Shown here: positions 23,347 through 33,784 of the stretch, piece after piece
Numbering within the stretch: the stretch's first letter is position 1
How the letters are laid out: each line of letters opens with the position of its first letter
Source of the DNA: Rotaria sp. Silwood1
Taxonomy: Eukaryota; Rotifera; Eurotatoria; Philodinida; Philodinidae
NCBI GenBank assembly: GCA_905250075.1
Contig: CAJNOP010000021.1
Span: 124,001 to 188,000, forward strand
Direction of reading: 5' to 3'
Length of the DNA stretch: 64,000 bases
Program-made: the position numbers and the translations under genes
The notes under the pieces: generated by a model
Seen by the model: only the letters and a program-made list of their open reading frames with translations
Told to the model about the DNA's origin: nothing
The model's database searches: none

Positions 23347-24206
23347 TACTCTAGAGAAAGTACTGAGTTCAGGGTACCCATGTACTGAGAAAGCTCTAGC
23401 AGGGTACCCATGTACTGAGAAAGCTCTAGCAGGGTACCCATGTACTGAGAAAGCTCTAGCAGGGTACCCAATATGGGTACTTTGAAAATTCTCAGTAATT
23501 TTACTGATGTATGTACTGTTTGGGGTACCCGTAAAAGTACATTCACTGAATAAGTACCTGCATGGATACACAAGTCTGTAACTTTACTGAGGAAATCTCG
23601 ACAGGGTATCCTAAATTTTTCGCGTTCTGTGTGGCGACTATTCATTCACCGTTTTCTTTTTTACGTACGGCTCTATATAAACAACTCGCTAAATCATAAG
23701 AAAATAATCAATTTTCATACTAGTTTTTTTCTAAATTATTTCTTGACTGTTTCTTAGTCGAGGAAATGCCGAGCTTGGTCGTAAATTAAGATCGGACTAC
23801 CCTGAAGTGGTCTACGACCAACTCAAGCTGAGTCAGATCCCGACATTGTTCCTGCTAAGTTTTTGGAATTGAAAAAATTACATTGAATAAAGTAAAAAAA
23901 AAATCTAGTAAATTATCTCAAGAAAAAGAAAAAATTTTAAAAAGTCAAAGATCAGGTTCGATCCTGAACATACTGAAAATTTGGTAACAGGGTACTTAGA
24001 AATACTATAAAATGGTACCCAATTCAGTACTTGATCAGTACCTTTAGGTACCCAATTACTGTGCATTTTCCAGCAGGGTACTTGCCAAAGTACCACATAG
24101 GTACCTGTAAGTACCTGCAAGTACTTTGGTACTCAACAGTTCCTGTGACATACTGGTATCAGGGTACTTTTTTGGGTACCCTTAACTCAGTATATTCTCT
24201 AGGGTA
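23347..24206. mobile_element. Non-autonomous TIR element rich in GGTACC motifs
   Basis: The ends form imperfect inverted repeats of about 33 bp: the left end begins TACTCTAGAGAAAGTACTGA, and the right end reversed begins TACCCTAGAGAATATACTGA. Both run into AGGGTACCC. Interior sequence between about 23370-23530 and 23990-24180 is saturated with GGTACC/GTAC palindromes spaced tens of bases apart. The middle (23640-23900) lacks them and holds a short GC-richer patch. No transposase is encoded, and length is 860 bp. Target duplication cannot be settled by eye. Confidence 0.7.
23371..23460. repeat. Three perfect 30-bp tandem units
   Basis: The unit AGGGTACCCATGTACTGAGA followed by AAGCTCTAGC is repeated three times without a mismatch at 23371, 23401 and 23431, with a partial fourth starting at 23461. 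It lies just inside the left TIR of the GGTACC-rich element. Perfect identity suggests recent expansion. Confidence 0.95.
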
Positions 24207-25018
24207 GGGTATTCCTCATCATTATTAGATGTGATTTAGTAAGATGGAAATTGAAGATTATCTGTAGTACAGTCTAGACGCGAATCTAGAGAGCACACAT
24301 AGTGATGATGCAAAATTTGATTAACATATTTTTTTGTCATATCGCATACTCGTTTTATGAAGACTAAAGAGTAAAAAGGCTAATGTGATTGTTACTCTTG
24401 CTTATCCTCTTTTTCTTGTGATTTTACCCCTAGCATTACCAAACAAAGATATATCATATATCATATTCTTAGAAAATTCAGAAATGAAAATCAACCGCTT
24501 TGCTATTTTTCTTGCATGTCATTATAATTTATTAATTTTCTTCCTTTTTTCACCATGCATCATATTATCCCAGGTCAATCATTCCGACCGTTGGAAACTG
24601 CGTCTTACAAAGCCTGAAACGGCTATAAAATGGTTGAATTCCTGCTGTAAACGGCGGAAAAAGAGGGCCGTTTTTAGCCGTTTTCTACCGGTTTTAGGAC
24701 CGTACTCCGTCATGCCAGATTACATAACGTATTTTACCGGAGCGGAAACGGCGCCATTTAATGTTGTTTCGTCGAGTAATGATGAACCGTATTGACACCG
24801 TTATCTGCCGTTTATGATTACATTTAGTTGTCCAGGACGAGCGTTACGACAGCCATAAACAATTGCATACGATCGTGTATGGTTATTTACAGTGAATATT
24901 ACAATGGAATTTCGTCGTATTCCTTGACTTCTGAATTACGACCATTTCTTTCCGTCTCTTATACGACCATCGTGAACGGTCGTATATCCTCGTATACGAT
25001 GTCATAATTAAATTTCTA

Positions 25019-26380
25019 CTTATCATTTTATTTCTTGCTCAAGTGATCTAAATAAAAGAAGCATTCCTATTTATTAAATTTACACTTACCATCATTATTT
25101 CTTGTTGCAATAATCTAAATAAAAAACATTTATATTTATTAAATTTAAGCTTACCGTTCTATTTATTCTCGAACAATCAAAATGAGAAAAAAAATCATTT
25201 ATGTATATAAAACATAAACTTACTATTATAGTTTTTGCTTAAGCCCCCCCCCCCCCCCTTTAAAAAGACAATTTTCGTCAAAAAATCCGAAATTGAGATA
25301 AATACATGGGAAAATAGCCCGTCATCTGCTCTTTCATAAACGATAATTTGTTTTTCTCGTTGCTTCATTTTTCCCAAAAAATTTTCAAGATTTCCGCCAA
25401 CCGCTATTCGAAAAACCAGCTGTTTTTTGAAAAATCAAAAAATGTTTTTCGTTTTTTCTCAGTTTCCGCTTTCTCAAAAGCGCATCCCAAATTTCTCCTT
25501 CTCGGTTCATTCAATGTATTAATATTTGTTTTTTGTTTGAAAGAGCATCTCAAGGCGCAGGGCATGATCGAACCATTTTTTTAAATTAAGCCTTTGTTTG
25601 GTCAATATACAGCCAGTTATATGATTTGGTCACCATTTTTTGACACTTTTTTCAGTAATTGAACTTGTGATCTCTTTTTTGCGCTTAAAAAGGGACTATT
25701 TCAAAAAAAGGGCCCATCATGCCCTGCATCTTGAGATGCTCTTTCCAACAAAAAAAAAATATTAATATATTGAACGAACCAGGACCGAAAAATTTGGGAT
25801 GCCAAATGAGTCATTTTTGACCCTTGTTTGGTTCATATCTCCCTAAAACCTGAAGATTTTGGGTCGAAAATTTTATGGTAGTCTTCTCTTTCCAGCCCCA
25901 ATATATCCTGAAAGTATCATGCAATTTGGATGTTCCTGGGCTGAGATAGATTTTTGAGGGGGGGGGGGGGGGGGGGGTCTTAAATGACCTAAATAAAAAA
26001 GAAACATTTATATTTATTAATTTTGAACTTACCATTTTATTTATTGTTCAAGTGATATAAATAAAAAAGCATTAATATTTATATCACTTAAACTTACCAT
26101 TACGTCTTTTGTTGAAATAACCTAAAAAAAAGAAACATTTTCATTTATTAATTTAAAGCTTACCATTATATTTCTTATTGCAATGATCTAAATAAAGCAA
26201 TAATATTTATATTTATAACATTTAAACTCATCATTTTATTTCTGATTCAAATGATCTCAACGAAAAAAGAACTTATTAAATTTAAACTAGTCACTTTATT
26301 TCTTGTTGAAATGATCAAAATAAAAAAAATCATTTATAGTTATTAAATTAATGCTTACTCTTCTATTTCCTGTTGACGAT
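25019..26380. repeat. Minisatellite of about 65 bp, split by an insertion
   Basis: The landmark CTTACCATTTTATTTCTTGTT (variants) recurs at about 25019, 25084, 25151 and 25220, and after the insertion at 26027, 26094, 26159, 26226, 26286 and 26353. Spacing is 60-69 bp. Each unit continues with AAxTGATCTAAATAAAAAA and CATTTATATTTATTAAATTTAA. About ten diverged copies in total, with 25244-25977 inserted between the fourth and fifth. Confidence 0.8.
25244..25977. repeat. Foldback element with poly-C/poly-G borders, inserted in the minisatellite
   Basis: The left border is a run of 15 C (25244-25258) and the right border a run of 20 G (25958-25977). The inner arms, about 25480-25575 and 25720-25815, pair closely: GCATCCCAAATTT with AAATTTGGGATGC, GGTTCATTCAATGTATTAAT with its complement, and GAAAGAGCATCTCAAG with its complement. 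CTTAA flanks both sides (CTTAAG before the C-run, TCTTAAATGA after the G-run) and probably is the target duplication, because the flanking minisatellite resumes there. Confidence 0.8.
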
Positions 26381-27121
26381 ATTTATCCTCTAAAAAGGAG
26401 AACCTGTTGAAATCTGAGTAATGCCGAAGAGTTTAAAAGCTCCTAATATGATAGTACAAGATCTTGTGATAAGTTATATATTCAAATAGTAATTGCTACG
26501 ATTTTGACAGATACATCAATTTTCTTAGTAGATTTCAGAAAGAAACGATAATCTACGTGCTTTCATATGTTGTATGACGTCTAAATAGAGAATTTTGACT
26601 AATACATGGAGTAAGGTGCATAACGATGGGAAACGGTAGTCGTAACGACCACCCTTTCCGGTGGTACGTAAACAACCGTTGTAAACGGCCATCGTTTAGC
26701 GTATTATTTAACCGTTTGACGATTTATTGTAAACGGGTATCGTAATTAGCCGTTTTCCACCGGTTTCATACTGTTTAAGGCCGTTTACGGGCCGTTATAT
26801 TCTATCTGGGGATATCATGCTCAAGATAGATTCAATTGTGCTAGAGTTAATTTACACGTGAATGTCGAATGGTCAATATATCACAACTTTGTTAAATGTA
26901 GATAAACAGAAAAAGATTAATTTTTAGAAACTACTTTATTTAGCTAAACGTTTATATTTTAAAAAAGACTAGTTTAGTCGAATTTGTTGTCATTAAACAA
27001 AAATAAGAAATGACATAGATTTAGCAAGTGATACATCAATCACATTATATTACACCTTAAATTCTGTTCCACTTAGTGCTGTTTTAATATCTTTGTTTTT
27101 AAATATTCAAGTGTGAACAGA

Positions 27122-27283
27122 AAGAAAAGAGAAGAGCGCGATCAACGAAAAAATAATTACGTTTGATGTCGTTATTACGACTCATCACGAATTGATCATC
27201 AGACAGAAGATCTAGATGAGGATACGAATATTTCTATCACACAAGTATCTAATAATCAATGTAAAAAAGTGAAAAAATCACTT
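27122..27283 (+). pseudogene. Exon-like remnant with one in-frame TGA
   Basis: The frame from 27122 reads as basic then acidic polar protein (KKREERDQRKNNYV-stop-CRYYDSS, then TEDLDEDTNISITQVSNNQ, then KKVKKSL) and ends at a good donor, CTT|GTAAGTAC, at 27283. The single stop is TGA at 27164-27166. Codon use matches the local genes. No other exon of the same gene is visible, and the sequence to the right is a foldback element. Family unknown. Confidence 0.35.
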
Positions 27284-27361
27284 GTAAGTACTTTTAATTT
27301 TAATAAAGTAAAATAAAATAACTTGTTTTTACTATGTTTCACTTTTCTAGTAAATTTTTGA

Positions 27362-28294
27362 GTATTAGTAAAATACGCTCTCACCCACTCTGACCGCCGT
27401 TTAATTCGAAAATAGGATCAATCAATAGAGCATAAAATTCTTCATTCATGAGACCCCACTGCGACTCATTTTCTTCGAAAAATCTTAGACAAACGAATCA
27501 AATATCATTTTTATGAGTTCACCATCATCCACTCTCACTCAGATCTTAACAAGAGGGTATAGATATGGGTGTGGGTTAGGTCAGAGTGTGAATGTGGATA
27601 GGTGTGGATGTGGATGTGGATGAGGTGTGGAGTGGATGTTGGGCTGTGGATGTGGGTGTGATTTAGTATGAGCATGGGATATGAGTAACGAATGGATGTA
27701 GGTGTGAATGGAAGAAGATCCACATCCACAAACAAAAATACGCCCTCCCATATCCACACCTTGCTTACACTCACGGTGAACCACACCAAATCCTATGCCA
27801 CCACACATACTCCAAATCTACATCCACATCCTATCTGACATGATATAGATGTGGGAGAGTATGAGATTCGGTTTCGGTCTTGGATGTGTGCGTAGTGGTT
27901 GTGGGTATCAATTTGGCCGTGGATATGGGAGGGTGTGGATGTGGGTCTTCTTCCATTCACACCTGCACCCATTCCTTACTCACATCCCATGTTCATACCG
28001 AATCACACTCCACCCACAGCCCAAAATCTACCCCATACTTCATCCACATCCATATCTATCCACATTTACACTCTGATCCAACCTACACCCATACCTACAT
28101 CCTCTTGTTAAGATCTGGGTGAGAGTGGATGAAAGTGAACTCATAAAAATGATATTTGATTCGTTTGTCTACGATTTTTCGAAGAAAATGGGTCGGAGTG
28201 GGTCTCATGAATGGAGAACTTTATGCTCTATCGATTGATCCTATTTTCGAATTAAACGACGGTCAGAGTGGGTGAGAGCGTATTGTACTAATAC
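27362..28294. repeat. Large foldback element with GT-rich, telomere-like core
   Basis: The outer arms, 27362-27556 and 28100-28294, are strongly matched: GTATTAGTAAAATACGCTCT against GTATTAGTACAATACGCTCT (reversed), then CACCCACTCTGACCG and a long shared stretch to TCAGATCTTAACAAGAGG. The inner 540 bp is itself a looser palindrome centred near 27830, made of GTGTGGATGTGG-like words on the left half and their complements (CCACATCCACAC) on the right. Total length is 933 bp. Several overlapping open frames (His/Thr/Ser-rich) on both strands are by-products of this repeat and are not genes. Confidence 0.88.
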
Positions 28295-28315
28295 CCCATC
28301 TCGAAGGGCTACATA

Positions 28316-28765
28316 TAGGGTTGCACCGATTTCGGTTTTAACCGATACCGGTTCCGGTTTTAGAACCGAAACCGATGGAACTGATTGGTATCAGAACCGG
28401 AACCGATAAGAACCGAAACCGATTCTGATCAGTTATGGTGTCGGTTCCAATCTAAACTTATCGATTCCAACCGATTCTCATCAGTTCTGGTTTCGGTTCC
28501 AATAGGTTCTAACCGATTCTGATCAGTTCTGGTGTCGGTTCTTATCTGTTCCAGTCGATTCTGATCAGTTACGGTATCGGTTCCAATCTATACTTATCGA
28601 TTCCAACCGATTCTCATCAGTTCTGGTTTTGGTTCCGATAAGTTCTAACCGATTCGGATCGGTTTCAATCGGTTTCGGTTCCAATCAGTTCTTATCGGCT
28701 CCAATCGGTTCCATCTCTTTCAGCTCTGTGGAACCGGTACAAACCGGAACCGTCCATGCTTAGCT
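28316..28765. repeat. CCGGTT/ACCGAT-rich degenerate repeat, possibly a small TIR element
   Basis: About 450 bp built from variants of ACCGATTCTGATCAGTT and TCGGTTCCAATC, with two clear long copies starting near 28437 and 28572 (period about 133 bp). The left end begins GGGTTGCACCGATTTCGG and the right end, reversed, begins GGACGGTTCCGGTTTGTACC, so the termini are loosely inverted. Local hairpins such as ACCGGTTCCGGTTTTAGAACCG are frequent. Confidence 0.7.
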
Positions 28766-28981
28766 ACATACCTAACAAAAACAATTTTAAAAGCAAATCG
28801 AAGAACATCAAAGTAAAGATTTTTATTGGCGATATAATCACAGCACGCTGCTTTTGATGGTTCCAAAATTATCCAAATACTTAATTTTGGAAAACTATTG
28901 CGCGTCTATTTTGAGTTGAAATTTTCGATAGGGTACATGATTCAAAATTTCTTTAGTCATCTCCTATGCATACATAAACCC

Positions 28982-29195
28982 AGACCCCGCGCAAGCGGGG
29001 AGGTGTAGGGGAGTGTACACCCCACAATAATCAATAATTTTCAGTTTTTTCCAGCCATACGAGCCGCTTTCAACCTAAATTATACAATTGTTTTGCAAGT
29101 TTTTCCTGAAAACACTTCTTTACACCCCCCTCCCCAGCTCTCCCCGTCCAATCCGCCATACACCTCCCTAATATTAGGTCCTTCGCGCGGGCACT
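28982..29195. repeat. Short GC-rich inverted-repeat element (MITE-like)
   Basis: The left end has ACCCCGCGCAAGCGGGGAGG then TGTA. The right end, reversed, has GCCCGCGCGAAGGACCTAAT then a TTAGGGAGGTGTA block. Poly-C/poly-G patches flank an AT-rich middle. It stands out as an island of GC in AT-rich DNA and has no coding content. Confidence 0.5.
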
Positions 29196-29778
29196 ACATA
29201 AATCACAGGGGAAAAAGTCATTCCGAGTCATTCGGATGGCTAAGAATAGCTTGAAATATCCTGATGAGGGTTTTCTTCCTTGAGTGGAATACAGAAATGG
29301 TCTGTTTCACATCACATTGAAAAGTGCTAGAATGGCCTATTCTGAGCCAAAAGAGCCAAACAAATACATGTCCTGAAAACAACGTAAGATGCAGTTATGA
29401 TAAATGTCTGATGACTCTAGTTCATTCAAAATATGTAGCCGAGTTATGGGTTGTAATGGATTTAGTAGACTCAAAACTTCAATCTCGATATATGCATAGA
29501 TTTTTTCAAAGCATTTTTTTATTTGTTTTTTCATTTCATTCACTGAAAAAATTAGAAAATTAACTAGACACAAAAAAGTTTTTCCTCGTGGAAAATTTGC
29601 TCGTTTGATAAAAGATGTCGTTTCGTAAAAAAAAAAAAAATGAACTGTAGGAAGAGGAGGATTGTTTCTTGGCAATAATTTTTTATAATGGTCGTTGTCA
29701 ATAAACATTAAAGAACAGAAAGAAAGAGTAAGCCACTTGTGTAAAATTGAAACACTCTCAAGAACTCAACAACAAATA
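29196..29778. other. PACRG upstream region
   Basis: This holds the promoter and 5' UTR of PACRG. GTTGTCAATAAAC at 29694-29706 resembles an RFX X-box but has an extra base relative to the consensus. An in-frame upstream ATG at 29695 would add 28 residues to PACRG. Nothing else is recognised. Confidence 0.35.
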
Positions 29779-30818
29779 ATGGCTACAGCTACATCGCCTC
29801 GTCGTGAAACGAATGCACGATTGCGCCAAACTGGACCCTTAGAAACGGATGGTTTTACTGTAAAATCTCTTCTAAAAAATGCTAAAGTATGTATTCTAAT
29901 TTGTTTAAATTGATATTTTGTTTATCTTCAACAAGAAACTCATTTTAGGTTAATGCTCCACCATCCGCTGAAGCAACACGTATTCGAAATAGCAAACCAA
30001 CAGCTTTTCGTAAATTTTATGAACGTGGTGACTTTCCAATAGCACTTGAACATGATACAAAAGGAAATAAAATTGCTTGGAAGGTACGAATAAAGGAGAA
30101 AATTTTTTTTTTAATTTTTTTTTGTATTGGACTATTATAATCTTAGGTGGAAATTGAAAAACTTGATTATCATCATTATTTACCTTTATTTTTTGATGGC
30201 CTTTGTGAAATCGAACATCCGTATGATTTTTTTGCTCGTCAAGGTATTCATGATATGCTTGAACATGGTGGAAATAAAATATTACCTGTTATTCCACAAT
30301 TGATTGTACCAATAAAGAGTATATTTAAATAATTCAGATATGCAAGAAAAATGATATAGTACATAACATGTTCTGTTTTTTTTCTTATGTATAGACGCAT
30401 TAAATACACGAAATCATAAGGTTATATGTACCACATTAAAAATTCTTCAACAATTAGTTATGTCAGCTGACATGATAGGTGAAGCACTTGTACCTTATTA
30501 TCGTCAAATTTTACCAATATTTAATCTTTTTAAAAACTGGAATTGTAAGTATAGACATTATTTCTTCTTTGTAATTAACAAATGTTTATTTTTGTTTAAA
30601 GCAAATTTGGGTGATGGTATTGAATATGGACAACAACGACGTGAAAATATAGGAGATTTAATAAATGAAACACTTGAAGCCTTTGAACGACATGGTGGTG
30701 AAGATGCATTCATAAATATCAAGTATATTGATTTTATTTATAGAAGAAAGAGTTCTTTTGTTTAATCTTTTCCTTTAGATATATGATACCTACCTATGAA
30801 TCCGTTATGCTCAATTAA
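29779..30818 (+). CDS. PACRG: PACRG, parkin co-regulated gene product (ciliary doublet inner-junction protein)
   Basis: Six exons (29779-29886, 29949-30083, 30147-30318, 30395-30544, 30602-30722, 30779-30818) join in frame to 241 residues. Known role: PACRG forms, with FAP20/CFAP20, the inner junction that ties the B-tubule to the A-tubule in cilia. The conserved body is nearly collinear with vertebrate [25 protein letters not shown], then [93 protein letters not shown], ending PTYESVMLN. Exon boundaries were fixed by this conservation, for example the Asn split AAG A|AC at intron 3. The start chosen is ATG 29779; an upstream in-frame ATG at 29695 exists but precedes the conserved part. The fold is an all-helical repeat domain with no catalytic residues. 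Confidence 0.96.
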
Positions 30819-33349
30819 ATAACTAAAAAAAGACATTGTGGTCTTCATTCTTTATAACTTTTCTCTTAAACTTCTTTGTTTCTTTTTTTTTCATGGACAA
30901 TCATCAGTATTGTACTATATTTTTTTGCGAAGAAAATATAACAAAGAAGAAATGAATTGATCTTGACATGTTCGTGTGAATAATATTCAAAGTACATTTT
31001 AATATATATAAGAATAATTCAAGTTTTTGTTGAAATAATGCTTCGTTGAGTTTCATAGTTTTTTTTGGGTTTTGTCATTGAAAAAGGATTTTGTGATTAT
31101 TCGATATATCGTTAAATTTTTGTCTAAATTTTGTTTTGCATTATTGAAAATATTCTAAGAAGAATACGATATGTATTATTAGCTACATCAAGAGTTTTAA
31201 TAAAAGCTAGAATAAGATTTGTTCTAAAGATACAGAGATGTAACTTATGAGTGGGAGAATGACGACTCCCAGCCTTGAAAAATTGATCTAGAAAATAAAT
31301 CTCTTAAGTTAAATCATTACTATATTCTTTCATTCTCATCGATCAATAATGATTTCAAGTACCATTTCTTGAACAAATAATATTGATGACATAACGAATC
31401 CGAGTTGAGTCATTCGGCATATCAATTTTGATGAGAAGTGTGTAATAATAGTTATAGATAGAATAAGTTTTTAATCAATTATTTATTAAGACCGTTCAAA
31501 AAAAGACAGAAACTTTATGAAAGAGATCTCTATCTAAAGATCTTAATTAAAATAACTTAAGCTTTTAATGTTGACAGTTCTTCATTATCATATATAAATA
31601 CTATCACATCTTGCACATTTTTGCATCCATCAATATTCAGAAATGAAACAATATATTAAAAAGTTGGACAATGTTTCTTATACTATTCAATTTTCAAAAT
31701 GTGAGTAATTTCTAGTTAAACATTTGATAAATATTATTCTATAGAGATATTTGATCATAGATCAGTTTTTGCCAGTCAGTTCAAAGTGAAAAAAATATGT
31801 TCAAAGAATTTAATAAGTTTTTTTTCAGTGCTACTTTATACGTGTAATCTTTGTTCGTGTTGAAAATAATATTCACAATTCCCAAACATTCAAGAATAAG
31901 GTGCTTTATTAAAGAAAGAATCTTCTCTCTTTACGAACCATCCATCAAGGAGATCCATAAAAACGAGTGTGGGTATAGATTGAACGATACATATCAAGTC
32001 TTTTTTTTATAGTCTTTGATTATGATCCGGATGAATTTCAGGGATTTTTACCAAGTTTAATAAGTATTTTCAACAGAGAAAACTTCTCAAAACTCTATTA
32101 CACATGATCTACGAACAAATAACCTTCATGAAGAGTCTATCAATTGTTTAAATACAAAAATAAAATGTATTTCAGCAAGTTGGCTAAATATTAAATAGTT
32201 TTGAAAACTCGATACTCGTGGGAGTCAATCAGAATCGAAGAAGAGAGCTAAATCAAAGATTTCATTTTTGCTTGATTATCTTTTATGAATGATCTGTTAT
32301 TAACAAGTCGTTAATCTGATCTTAAAATGATTTAATGACATTAGCATGTCAATAAACTAATTAAATTTTATATATCTATTTTCTACTAGATGCATCATCG
32401 TACATTGAGTCAATTATATACTGGTTTGTCATTGATAAAATAAGTAACAATACTTAAAATCTTTTAAAAATTTTCTTGAATTAAGAAACGACATAAGTGT
32501 TTCAGTTTAAACAAATTTTTTTCTCAAGTTTAGTATTTAATGCATATATGGTTGTATATCAACATTTGTAAGTGGAATGAACAATGATGTTGGTAATATT
32601 TGTAAACTTATGTCTTGTTTCTATAATGTTCATCATTTTTACAAAGTAATAAACTAGTGACTGTTTCAATAGACAAATATAAATATGAACGACCATTGAA
32701 ATTATATGATAATGTTATTTAAATAATATGGCTATAAATCACAACTATATCTAGCAAGTATATCAACCATATTAAAACTATCCATAACAATATCACGTTC
32801 TAAATAAAACTGACTTTGTTATTTGTATCAAATTAATTAAATTGGATTTGAGTTTTTTATTTGACTACTAGGATCCTTATTTATTTGTCTTTCACTTTTT
32901 TTTTTTGGTAATAATGATTGTGAAAATTCATCATTACTATCATTGAAACTATCATCAGCATTGTTAATACTATTTGTTAAATTTCAATATAGTAATCAAA
33001 AGTATTATGAATTGACATCTCGAAAAAATCAATTGTCATCGTCAATATGCAAAATAAATAAAATAAATGAAAAAAAATACTGGCTATGAGTAGCCGAATA
33101 AAACATCTATCACATCTGTAGAAATATTAATTACGTAATTCTTATTTATATTTGTGATCTGTTTTCTTAAGATTGTGAGATTCCAATTGCTTTTGATTTA
33201 TTGCAAGAATAAACTTAATGATTGAAAATAACTTCAATTGCACATAGAGATGAATGAATGCATACATATATATATATACATCTCTTATTACTCCATTCTT
33301 ATTTACACTAAACTATATTTTGTTTTCTTGTTAGAAAAGTCATTAACTT
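30819..33349. other. Intergenic, very AT-rich
   Basis: No supported gene apart from the doubtful minus-strand exon at 32837-32969. The stretch 30850-32800 shows no tandem repeat or palindrome that I could find by eye. Confidence 0.4.
32837..32969 (-). CDS. Possible orphan terminal exon, unknown
   Basis: On the minus strand an acceptor-like AG precedes a frame reading INNADDSFNDSNDEFSQSLL, then PKKKSERQ and more polar residues, to TAA at 32837-32839. Composition and codon use resemble real exons here (polar, Asn/Ser/Asp-rich), but no upstream exon or conserved domain is visible. It may be a relic. Confidence 0.2.
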
Positions 33350-33784
33350 TTTAATTAATAATAATTTTCTCTTCCTTGTTTTTTATATTTATTATATGGT
33401 GATGTTTCGACGTTGAATAATGTCTTCTTCAGACAATAGTTAAAATATAAATGTTATGTTATCCATTTTCCATATATAAATCATATGGTCTTTGTCAAAA
33501 TGAAGAAAGAACGAAAAGAAAAGAAAAAAAGATAGTGGATCGGAAGACGGATACACTGGATAGAACGAAGATTTGTTATTCTTCATCTATATCCGATCCA
33601 CTATCTTTTTCTTTTCTTTTCGTTCTTTCTTCATTTTGACAAAGACCATATGATTTATATATGGAAAATGGATAACATAACATTTATATTTTAACTATTG
33701 TCTGAAGAAGACATTATTCAACGTCGAAACATCACCATATAATAAATATAAAAAACAAGGAAGAGAAAATTATTATTAATTAAA
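33350..33784. repeat. Near-perfect palindromic element
   Basis: The arms 33350-33544 and 33592-33784 are almost identical in inverted orientation over about 194 bp, with a 47-bp unique spacer. Landmarks on the left arm are TTAATTAATAATAATTTTCT, GGTGATGTTTCGACGTTGAA and GATAGTGGATCGGA, with complements on the right. The near identity means the element is young or is maintained by gene conversion or hairpin repair. It has no coding capacity. The right arm on the plus strand contains CTGAAGA (33702-33708) then GAAAC (33726-33730), an arrangement that faintly recalls a hammerhead-ribozyme core. Confidence 0.95.

Larger units (their letters stand above)
24569..26811. mobile_element. Composite terminal-repeat element with GCCGTT/AACGGC subterminal repeats
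   Basis: Bounded by CCCAGG on the left and CTGGGG on the right. The terminal zones 24580-24860 and 26620-26800 are dense in AACGGC/GCCGTT/ACCGTT/CCGGT words in both orientations, a pattern seen in subterminal regions of hAT- and Mutator-like DNA transposons. Between them lies a 65-bp minisatellite that is itself split by a foldback element. No transposase frame is present; a 136-codon open frame over the left end is repeat sequence. Class assignment is inference. Confidence 0.55.

Noticed and set aside
23371-23460. CRISPR-like regular repeats
   Set aside because: The three 30-bp units are directly adjacent with no spacers, and the genome is eukaryotic.
23945-23970. tRNA-like B box (AGGTTCGATCCTGA)
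   Set aside because: No A box at a suitable distance and no acceptor or anticodon stem could be built around it; it lies inside the GGTACC-rich element.
24385-24795. 136-codon plus-strand frame
   Set aside because: Its right half is the AACGGC-rich end of a mobile element and its left half is hydrophobic AT-rich sequence; there is no conserved domain.
27581-28111. True telomeric array
   Set aside because: The GT-rich words are degenerate and inverted about a centre, with no run of exact TGTGGG units and no chromosome end nearby.
27535-28122. Several His/Thr/Pro-rich frames on both strands
   Set aside because: They are the GT/CA-rich core of a palindromic element read in different frames, with mirror-image products on opposite strands.
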